11,124 bases of DNA from JACDBE01 sp051002015 (GTDB taxonomy: Bacteria; Actinomycetota; Acidimicrobiia; Spongiisociales; UBA5794). Below the pieces are notes generated by a model that worked only from the letters and a program-made list of their open reading frames with translations, was not told where the DNA came from and made no database searches. The DNA is taken from positions 1 through 11,124 of the forward strand of contig JBPCMS010000085.1 in the NCBI GenBank assembly GCA_051002015.1, read 5' to 3'. Below are positions 1-7,566 of the stretch, piece by piece; position 1 is the first letter of the stretch; each line of letters opens with the position of its first letter. The translations under genes were made by a program, and so were the position numbers.

Positions 1-381
1 CTGGAGGAGCGTTACGAGGTGCTGTGCCGGCTGTCGTCCGTCACGGATGCCTCGGGGGCGATCGTGATGACCGACGTGCCCAAGGACGACCCGTGGATGC
101 CCTCCATCGTCGACCTGCTCCCCGGCGCCGGGTGGCACGAACGGGAGGCGGCCGAGATGTTCGGGCTCGACTTCAGGGGGAACCCCAACAAGAAGCACCT
201 CTACCTGCCCGACCGGTTCGAGGGTCACCCGCTGCGCAAGAGCTACCCGTTGCTCAGCCGCGAGGTGAAGCCGTGGCCCGGCACCGTCGATGTCGAGGGC
301 ATGCCGGGCACCGCCAACGTCGAGGCCGGCGAAGCCGACACCGAGGGCGACGCCACCGAGGGTGAGGACGACGAGGCGTGA
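1..381 (+). CDS. nuoC: NADH-quinone oxidoreductase subunit C, 3' part (5' end outside window)
   Basis: This is the C-terminal 126 residues of the complex I 30 kDa subunit. The frame is open from base 1, so the start lies upstream. The family signature is visible at residues 45-55 (WHEREAAEMFG), followed by a GNPNKKHLYLPD stretch in place of the usual GHPDLRRIL-type segment, and then FEGHPLRKSYP at 73-83. NuoC is a hydrophilic subunit of the peripheral arm that docks beside NuoD and NuoB; it binds no cofactor. The last ~30 residues form an acidic, Glu/Asp/Gly-rich, probably disordered tail. The stop TGA overlaps the GTG start of nuoD (GTGA, 378-381), so the two are probably translationally coupled. 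NuoC and NuoD are separate proteins here, unlike the fused NuoCD of E. coli. Identity is secure; only the N-terminus is missing. Confidence 0.95.
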   Translation: MEERYEVLCRLSSVTDASGAIVMTDVPKDDPWMPSIVDLLPGAGWHEREAAEMFGLDFRGNPNKKHLYLPDRFEGHPLRKSYPLLSREVKPWPGTVDVEGMPGTANVEAGEADTEGDATEGEDDEA

Positions 382-1571
382 CCACCCTCGATCCCCGCAC
401 CGCCATGCACATCTCCGAGGCGGCGGTGTCCGTCGAGCTGGAGACACCGGACATGACGCTCAACATCGGGCCCCAGCACCCGTCGACGCACGGCGTGCTC
501 CGGCTGGTGGCCAAGGTTGACGGCGAGCGGGTCGAGTCGGTGGAACCGGTGATCGGGTACATGCACCGCGGCTACGAGAAGCTGAGCGAGGTCAGGACCT
601 ACGCCCAGATCACCGCCCTGGTCAACCGGATCGACTGGGTGTCCGGCTTCGCCAACGAGATCCCCTTCATCCGTGCCGTGGAGGAGTTGGCCGGGATCGA
701 GCCACCACCGAGGGCCCAGTACATCCGGATGATCCTCACCGAGCTGGCCCGCATCGCCTCGCACCTCGTGTTCATGTCCTCGTACCCGCTCGAGCTGGGG
801 GCGACCACGCCGCTGATGCACTCCCTGCGCGAGCGGGAGCGGGTGCTCGAGCTGATCGAGAGCGTCACCGGCGGGCGCTTCCACCCCAACTTCAACCGGG
901 TCGGCGGGGTCAAGCCCGTGGCCGGGGGAGGGACCGACCAGAAGAAGGTCTCCCAGGACCTGCCCAGGGGCTTCCTGCAGGAGACCAGGGACGCCATGGA
1001 CAAGGTGATCGACGTCTGTGGCGACATCGACGACCTGGTCACCGGCAACGAGGTGATCCACGCCCGCACGGTCGGCGTCGGGGTCATTCCTGCAAACATC
1101 GCCCTCAAGTACGGGCTGTCCGGAGGCAACCTGCGGGCCTCGGGGGTCGACTTCGACCTCCGCAAGCACGAGGACGTCCTCCCCTACTCCTCCATGGACT
1201 TCGAGGTGCCGCTGGGCCGCAACGGCGACTGCTACGACCGCTACATGGTGCGGCTCGAGGAGATCCGCCAGGCGGCCCGCATCATCCAGCAGGCCATCGA
1301 CGGGCTGCCCTCGGGCCCGCTCCAGGCCAAGGTCCCCCGCATTCTCAAGGTCCCGACCGGGACCACCTACGTCAGGGCGGAGAACCCCAAGGGGGAGATG
1401 GGCTACTACGTGGTGTCGCAGGGGGGGAAGATCCCCTACCGGGTGAAGATCCGCTCGGCCTCGTTCTCCAACCTGTCGATCCTGCCCTGGATCCTGGAGG
1501 GTGCCCTCGTGCCGGACCTGGTCGCCATCATGGGCAGCCTCGACTTCGTGCTCGGGGATGTCGACCGATGA
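378..1571 (+). CDS. nuoD: NADH-quinone oxidoreductase subunit D (49 kDa subunit)
   Basis: NuoD forms much of the quinone-reduction chamber next to cluster N2 of NuoB. The 397 residues match the family throughout: NIGPQHPSTHG at 29-39 with quinone-site His38, IGYMHRGYEK at 59-68, PPPRAQYIR at 109-117, GDCYDRY near 280, and a C-terminal GSLDFVLGDVDR. Oddities: the quinone-site Tyr of the R-x-D-Y motif is Trp87 (RIDW, codon 636-638). About 14 residues (179-192) are inserted between GGV and QDLP. The usual MEALIHHFK-type segment before the C-terminal domain is missing, so PSGP runs almost directly into KVPRILKVPTG. Arg64 in HRG corresponds to the Arg methylated in mitochondrial NDUFS2. The GTG start at 378 is chosen for the GTGA overlap with nuoC and a GAGG at 364-367; ATG 405 is an in-frame alternative that keeps all conserved sequence. 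Confidence 0.96.
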   Translation: MTTLDPRTAMHISEAAVSVELETPDMTLNIGPQHPSTHGVLRLVAKVDGERVESVEPVIGYMHRGYEKLSEVRTYAQITALVNRIDWVSGFANEIPFIRAVEELAGIEPPPRAQYIRMILTELARIASHLVFMSSYPLELGATTPLMHSLRERERVLELIESVTGGRFHPNFNRVGGVKPVAGGGTDQKKVSQDLPRGFLQETRDAMDKVIDVCGDIDDLVTGNEVIHARTVGVGVIPANIALKYGLSGGNLRASGVDFDLRKHEDVLPYSSMDFEVPLGRNGDCYDRYMVRLEEIRQAARIIQQAIDGLPSGPLQAKVPRILKVPTGTTYVRAENPKGEMGYYVVSQGGKIPYRVKIRSASFSNLSILPWILEGALVPDLVAIMGSLDFVLGDVDR

Positions 1572-2578
1572 ACTTCTGGCTCGAGCTGCTGCTGAAGATC
1601 GCCCTCATCATGGCCGTGATGCTCCCCGGCGCCCTGGTGGTCATCTACGGCGAGCTCAAGATCTCGGCGCACATGCAGAGCCGGATCGGCCCCTACTTCG
1701 CCGGGGGCCGCTTCGGCTGGGCCCAGCCGCTGGCCGACGGGCTCAAGTTCATGCAGAAGGAGGACCTGGTCCCGGCCGCCGCCGACGACGCAGTCTTCCG
1801 TCTCGCCCCCTACGTCGTGCTGATGGGCACCCTGGCCACCTTCGTCATCGTCCCCTTCGGCCCCGACCTCATCGCCGAGGACCTCGACCTCGGGCTGTTC
1901 TACCTGCTCGCGGTGTCGTCGCTCACCACCTTGGGGGTGCTGATGGCCGGCTGGTCGTCGGGCAACAAGTACTCGATGATCGGGGGGTTGCGCGCCGCCG
2001 CCCAGCTCATCGCATACGAGCTGCCGCTGGTGTTGGCCGCGGTGGCGGTCGCGGTCCAGGCGGGCACCATGTCGCTGCAGGGGATCGTCGCCGCCCAGAC
2101 CGAGACCGTGTTCAGCATCGGCGGCTTCGACGTCGCCCTCCCCTTCCTGCTCAAGGGCCAGGTCATCGGCTTCGCCATCTTCGTGGTGGCCGGTCTCGCC
2201 GAGCTGAGCCGGATCCCGTTCGACATGCCCATCGCCGAGTCCGAGCTGACCATGGGCTACCTCACCGAGTACTCGGGGCTCCGGTTCACGATGTTCTTCC
2301 TCGGTGAGTACGCCGGGATGGTGTCGATGGCCGCCATCGTGTCCACCCTGTTCCTGGGCGGTTACTGGGTCCCCGGGGTGGACCCCGACATGCTCAACGT
2401 GGTCGGCCCCTTGGTCCTGGTGGCCAAGGTCGCCATCATCTGCTTCGTGTTCATCTGGTTCCGGTGGACCTGGCCCCGGCTGCGCGAGGATCAGCTGCAA
2501 TCGTTGGCGTGGCGGTGGCTGATCCCGGCCGCGCTGGTCAACATCGTCCTCACCGGGATCGCCAAGGTGGTGCTCTGA
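1568..2578 (+). CDS. nuoH: NADH-quinone oxidoreductase subunit H (membrane, quinone channel)
   Basis: NuoH is the membrane subunit that links the peripheral arm to the proton pumps and lines the quinone entry channel. The 336-residue length is normal and the protein is strongly hydrophobic. Recognisable motifs are GWAQPLADGLKFMQKED (50-66), GNKYSMIGGLRAAAQ (132-146), SRIPFDMPIAESEL (214-227) and GYLTEYSGLRF (230-240). Several usually conserved positions differ. The ERK motif reads ELK (29-31), GPNRVGP reads GPYFAGG (41-47), and the first Glu of the PEAE loop is Ile222 (PIAE), while Asp219, Glu224, Glu226 and Glu234 remain. The ATG start overlaps the nuoD stop (ATGA, 1568-1571). The direct nuoD-nuoH junction leaves no room for nuoE, nuoF or nuoG. 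Confidence 0.96.
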   Translation: MNFWLELLLKIALIMAVMLPGALVVIYGELKISAHMQSRIGPYFAGGRFGWAQPLADGLKFMQKEDLVPAAADDAVFRLAPYVVLMGTLATFVIVPFGPDLIAEDLDLGLFYLLAVSSLTTLGVLMAGWSSGNKYSMIGGLRAAAQLIAYELPLVLAAVAVAVQAGTMSLQGIVAAQTETVFSIGGFDVALPFLLKGQVIGFAIFVVAGLAELSRIPFDMPIAESELTMGYLTEYSGLRFTMFFLGEYAGMVSMAAIVSTLFLGGYWVPGVDPDMLNVVGPLVLVAKVAIICFVFIWFRWTWPRLREDQLQSLAWRWLIPAALVNIVLTGIAKVVL

Positions 2579-3063
2579 TGGCGCTGATCGACAAGAACAT
2601 CTCCAAACTGCCGCTGTGGGGTCTGCTCAAGGGGATGAAGGTCACCTTCAAGGCGATGGTCACCAAGCCGGTGACGGTGAACTACCCGAAGGAGAAGGAG
2701 ACCCCGGTGCCCCGGGCCCGCGGGGTGATCGCCCTCGACCCCGAGGCGTGCACGGTGTGCATGCTGTGCGCCCGGGAATGCCCCGACTGGTGCATCTACA
2801 TCGAGGGCCACAAACAGGAGATCCCCCCGGACAAGGAGGGGGGCCGAGTTCGCACCAGGTCGACCCTCGACCGCTTCGACATCGACTACGCCCTGTGCAT
2901 GTATTGCGGGATCTGCGTCGAGGTGTGCCCGTTCGACGCCCTGTTCTGGAGCCCCGACTACGAGTACAGCGAGTTCTCGATCAGCGACATGCTCCATGAC
3001 AAGGAGCGGCTGACCGAGTGGCTGGCCACCGTGCCCCCGCCCCCGCCGCTGGAGAGCTCATGA
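2578..3063 (+). CDS. nuoI: NADH-quinone oxidoreductase subunit I (2x[4Fe-4S] ferredoxin-like)
   Basis: NuoI carries the two [4Fe-4S] clusters (N6a and N6b) that pass electrons toward NuoB. Both binding motifs are intact: Cys58, 61, 64 and 68 (CTVCMLCARECP) and Cys107, 110, 113 and 117 (CMYCGICVEVCP), each C-x2-C-x2-C-x3-C-P. The N-terminal ~30 residues (MALIDKNISKLPLWGLLKGM and on) are amphipathic, as usual for the part lying on the membrane. The protein is 161 residues and ends in a short Pro-rich tail (PPPPPLESS). The ATG at 2578 shares one base with the nuoH stop (TGATG, 2576-2580). An in-frame GTG at 2464 would add 38 residues that lie inside nuoH and match nothing in the family, so it was not used. 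In a complex lacking NuoEFG, NuoI would be the likely entry point for electrons from an unknown donor. Confidence 0.96.
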   Translation: MALIDKNISKLPLWGLLKGMKVTFKAMVTKPVTVNYPKEKETPVPRARGVIALDPEACTVCMLCARECPDWCIYIEGHKQEIPPDKEGGRVRTRSTLDRFDIDYALCMYCGICVEVCPFDALFWSPDYEYSEFSISDMLHDKERLTEWLATVPPPPPLESS

Positions 3064-3608
3064 GCTTCGGCGACTGGCTGTCGACCTCGGAGAACTGGGT
3101 GTTCCTCGTCATCGCCCTGCCCATGCTGGCGGCGGCGGTGAAGCTGGTGACCACCACCAACGTGGTCCACGCCGCCCTGTACCTGGTGGGGACGCTGGCG
3201 GCGTCGGCCGCCATGCTGATCCTGCTCGGCGCCGAGTTCGTCGGGTGGACGGTGGTGCTGATCTCCATCGGGGCCGTGGTCGTGCTGTTCCTGTTCGGGA
3301 TCATGATCACCAGGGCGCCGATGGGGCGCGAGGTCACCCTGAGCCATCCCCGCAACGTCAAGATCGCCGCCGCCGCCGTCTCCTTCGCCCTGTTCGCCCT
3401 CATCGGCTTCGCCGTTATCGACGCCTTCTCGGCCCAGCCACTCACCGAGCCGGCGGACGCCACCCGCACCGGCGATCTGGGCGCCGTGCTGTTCACCCGG
3501 TTCGTCATCCCCTTCGAGGCGATCTCGGTGCTGCTGCTGGCGGCGCTGATCGGCGGCATCGTGCTGGCCCGGCGCGATCCGGGGAGTGGCGAGGGAGGCG
3601 GGCTGTGA
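3060..3608 (+). CDS. nuoJ: NADH-quinone oxidoreductase subunit J
   Basis: NuoJ is a small membrane subunit between NuoH and NuoK that takes part in the conformational coupling of complex I. It has 182 residues, normal for the family, and about five hydrophobic segments. The TM3 signature is clear (GAEFVGW at 57-63, then IGAVVVLFLFGIMITR). The Tyr that normally precedes the Gly of this helix (VYxGA) is Ser69 (ISIGA, codon 3264-3266). The C-terminal helix (FVIPFEAISVLLLAALIGG) is typical. The ATG start at 3060 overlaps the nuoI stop as ATGA. An upstream in-frame GTG at 3018 lies wholly within nuoI and was rejected. The stop overlaps the GTG of nuoK. Confidence 0.94.
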   Translation: MSFGDWLSTSENWVFLVIALPMLAAAVKLVTTTNVVHAALYLVGTLAASAAMLILLGAEFVGWTVVLISIGAVVVLFLFGIMITRAPMGREVTLSHPRNVKIAAAAVSFALFALIGFAVIDAFSAQPLTEPADATRTGDLGAVLFTRFVIPFEAISVLLLAALIGGIVLARRDPGSGEGGGL

Positions 3609-3910
3609 CCATCACCCAGTTCATCCTGCTCGGCGCCGCTCTGTTCTCGATCGGGGTGTACGGGCTGCTCACCAGACGCAACGCGGTGCTGGTACTGCTC
3701 TCGGTGGAGCTGATGCTGGCCGCGGTCACCATCAACCTGGTGGCCTTCGACCGCCACGTCGCCGACCAGCTCGCCGGCGGCCAGGTGTTCGCCCTGTTCA
3801 CCATCGCCATCGCCGCCGCCGAGGTCGGCATCGGGCTGGCCATCGTGCTCCTGATCTTCCGTAACCGGCGCACCTCCAACGTCGACGACCTGGAGCTGCT
3901 CAAGCTGTGA
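3605..3910 (+). CDS. nuoK: NADH-quinone oxidoreductase subunit K
   Basis: NuoK is a three-helix membrane subunit of the proton-translocating E-channel region. The protein has 101 residues, the usual size. Both key membrane glutamates are present: Glu35 in LLSVELML (32-38) and Glu73 in IAAAEVGIGLAI (69-80). After ELML the usual Asn is Ala39 (ELMLAAVTIN). The C-terminus (RNRRTSNVDDLELLKL) is hydrophilic. The GTG start at 3605 overlaps the nuoJ stop as GTGA (3605-3608). Starting further upstream would read into nuoJ coding sequence and give a non-family N-terminus. Confidence 0.95.
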   Translation: MTITQFILLGAALFSIGVYGLLTRRNAVLVLLSVELMLAAVTINLVAFDRHVADQLAGGQVFALFTIAIAAAEVGIGLAIVLLIFRNRRTSNVDDLELLKL

Positions 3911-5982
3911 TCGCTCGGCTCGCCCCGGTGATCCTGGCCGCCGAGGAGGCTCATGCCGCCGAGCTGTCATCGGGGGGGTTGCTCGCCTCCGCCGCCTGGC
4001 TGATCCCGGTGGTGCCGATGGTGGCCGCCTGGGTCATCGCCCTGTTCGGCAAGCGGTTCCCCTACAAGGGATGGGACGTGGCCATCGCCGTCATGGGGTT
4101 CGAGGCGCTGTACGGCACCGTGCTACTGCTCAGCCACATCGCCAACCCCATCGGCTACGAGGGGTCGATCGAGGTCGCCCGCATCGGCTCGTTCCCCATC
4201 GAGTGGGGCTGGAACGTCGACGGGCTGTCGATCATGATGTACTTCATCATCGGGGTGGTCGGCTTCCTCGTCTTCCTGTACGCCAAGGGCTACATGGAGG
4301 GCGACATCCGGTACACCTGGTTCTTCGCCTCGTTCATCCTGTTCGCCGGCGGCATGCTGGTGCTGGTGTCGGCCCCCAACCTGATCCAGCTCATCGTCGG
4401 CTGGGAGCTGGTGGGAGTGGCCTCGTGGCTGCTCATCGGGCATTACTGGGAGGATCACGAGAACTCGTCGGCGGCGATCAAGGCGTTCCTCACCAACAAG
4501 GTCGGGGACGTCGGGCTGTTCATCGGGGCGATCATCGTCGCCGTCTCCGTGGGGTCGTTCCGGTTCAGCGATGTTCTCGACGGGGTGGAGAGCGGAGCCC
4601 CGACCCTGGCGCGGTACGCCTTCTGGGCCGGGGTGGCGCTGTTCATCGGAGCCATGGGCAAGTCGGCCCAGTTCCCGCTGCACGTATGGCTGCCCGACGC
4701 CATGGCCGGGCCGACCCCGGTGTCGGCGTTGATGCACGCCGCCACCATGGTCACCGCCGGGGTCTACCTGGTGGGCCGGGTGTACCCGCTGTACCTCACC
4801 GAGGGGTTCGCCGACGAGGTGCGCAGCGTCATCATCGTGATCGGCGCCCTCACCCTGTTCCTCACCGGGCTCATCGCCCTGGTGCAGAACGACATCAAGA
4901 GGGTGCTGGCCTACTCCACCCTGTCCCAGCTCGGCTACATGACGGCGGCGATGGGGGCCGGGGCATACACCGCCGGGCTGTTCCACCTGTTCACCCACGC
5001 CTTCTTCAAGGCGTTGCTCTTCCTCGGGGCCGGGTCGGTGATCCACGCTGTCCACTCCAACGAGATGACCGACATGGGCGGGCTCCGCAAGGACATGCCG
5101 TGGACGTTCCGCACCTTCGTGGTCGGCTCGCTCGCCCTGGCCGGGATCCTGCCCCTGGCCGGGTTCTTCTCCAAAGACGAGATCCTCGCCTCGCTCCGCT
5201 TCGCCGGGTCGGGGGACTCCGGGTTCACGGGTGCCCAGGGCGGCGCCGCCCTGGCCAACGTGGTGCTGGTGCTGGCCGTCGCCGGCGCCTTCGTCACCGC
5301 CTTCTACATGGCTCGCACCGTGTTCCTCACCTTCTACGGGAGCTACAAGGGCCACGGCCATCCCCACGAGTCGCCCCGGGTCATGTGGGTGCCGCTGGCG
5401 GCGCTCGGGGTCTTCTCGATCGTGGCCGGCTGGATCAACATTCCGGGCATCACCTCTACCTTCACCGACGTGGTCGGGGCCCGGTTCCATCTGGTGGCCG
5501 ACCATCACGCCGAGAGCTTCGACTACCTGGCCATGGTGCTCGGTCTTGGTGCCGCCGCCGCCGGGATCGCCCTCGGCTACCGCATCTGGGGACCGGACCG
5601 GGACACGCAGGAGGCCCGCGACACCTTCAGCATCCCGGTTCTGTACCCGCTGCTCTCCGCCAGGTACGGGATCGACGACTTCTACATGGAGGGAATCGTC
5701 AAGCCGGTTCGGGGCCCGATCGCTCGGGCGGTCGACTGGTTCAACGGGCACGTGATCGACTTCGTCATCAACGGCGCCGGGTTCGCCGCCAGGGGCATCG
5801 GGAAGCTGGTGTACGCCTTCGACCAGCAGGGCGTGGATGGGGCGATCAACGCCGCCGGCGCCGCCACCGGGGCCGCCGGTACCGTGTTGCGCAGGTCTCA
5901 ATCGGGACGGATTCAGCAGTACGTCGTCGGGATGGTCGCCGGGGCGGTGGCCCTGGTGGCGGGTTTCGTCATCTTTCTATAG
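3907..5982 (+). CDS. nuoL: NADH-quinone oxidoreductase subunit L (distal proton pump)
   Basis: NuoL is the most distal antiporter-like subunit of the membrane arm, with a long lateral helix at its C-terminal end. Core residues are visible: Glu167 in GWELVGVASWLLIG (165-178), Lys252 in MGKSAQFPLHVWLPDAM (250-266), the HAATMVTAGV segment at 277-286, Lys368 in HAFFKALLF and Lys422-Asp423 in FFSKDEIL. At 691 residues it is longer than the ~600-630 of many homologues. The N-terminus has an extra ~25 residues (AEEAHAAELSSG region) before the first helix, and the C-terminal half includes a His-rich loop (GHGHPHESP) and a Gly/Ala-rich stretch before the final helix. The GTG start at 3907 makes a GTGA overlap with the nuoK stop; GTG 3928 is a weaker in-frame option. 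It ends in TAG, which leads straight into the nuoM ribosome binding site. Confidence 0.95.
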   Translation: MIARLAPVILAAEEAHAAELSSGGLLASAAWLIPVVPMVAAWVIALFGKRFPYKGWDVAIAVMGFEALYGTVLLLSHIANPIGYEGSIEVARIGSFPIEWGWNVDGLSIMMYFIIGVVGFLVFLYAKGYMEGDIRYTWFFASFILFAGGMLVLVSAPNLIQLIVGWELVGVASWLLIGHYWEDHENSSAAIKAFLTNKVGDVGLFIGAIIVAVSVGSFRFSDVLDGVESGAPTLARYAFWAGVALFIGAMGKSAQFPLHVWLPDAMAGPTPVSALMHAATMVTAGVYLVGRVYPLYLTEGFADEVRSVIIVIGALTLFLTGLIALVQNDIKRVLAYSTLSQLGYMTAAMGAGAYTAGLFHLFTHAFFKALLFLGAGSVIHAVHSNEMTDMGGLRKDMPWTFRTFVVGSLALAGILPLAGFFSKDEILASLRFAGSGDSGFTGAQGGAALANVVLVLAVAGAFVTAFYMARTVFLTFYGSYKGHGHPHESPRVMWVPLAALGVFSIVAGWINIPGITSTFTDVVGARFHLVADHHAESFDYLAMVLGLGAAAAGIALGYRIWGPDRDTQEARDTFSIPVLYPLLSARYGIDDFYMEGIVKPVRGPIARAVDWFNGHVIDFVINGAGFAARGIGKLVYAFDQQGVDGAINAAGAATGAAGTVLRRSQSGRIQQYVVGMVAGAVALVAGFVIFL

Positions 5983-5986
5983 GAGG
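5981..5986 (+). promoter_or_regulatory. Shine-Dalgarno sequence for nuoM
   Basis: A perfect AGGAGG begins on the last two bases of the nuoL stop codon (TAG, 5980-5982) and lies 4 nt before the ATG at 5991. It fixes the nuoM start. It also marks the first point in this part of the operon where translation does not rely on a four-base stop/start overlap. Confidence 0.8.
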
Positions 5987-5990
5987 ACCG

Positions 5991-7562
<1,572 letters not shown>

Positions 7563-7566
7563 ACCG

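Noticed and set aside
243..1169. Long minus-strand open frames opposite nuoD and similar long antisense frames opposite nuoH, nuoL, nuoM and nuoN.
   Set aside because: They arise from high GC and codon bias in the real genes; their products are low-complexity Gly/Asp/His/Arg-rich sequences matching no family.
2464..2577. Upstream in-frame GTG that would extend nuoI by 38 residues.
   Set aside because: It lies inside nuoH and the added sequence has no similarity to NuoI; ATG 2578 overlaps the nuoH stop and gives the typical N-terminus.
4071..5990. Long open frame fused in front of nuoM, running through nuoL in another frame.
   Set aside because: NuoL is unambiguous in its own frame; the fused extension is Arg/Gly/His-rich translation noise and nuoM has a clear AGGAGG and ATG.
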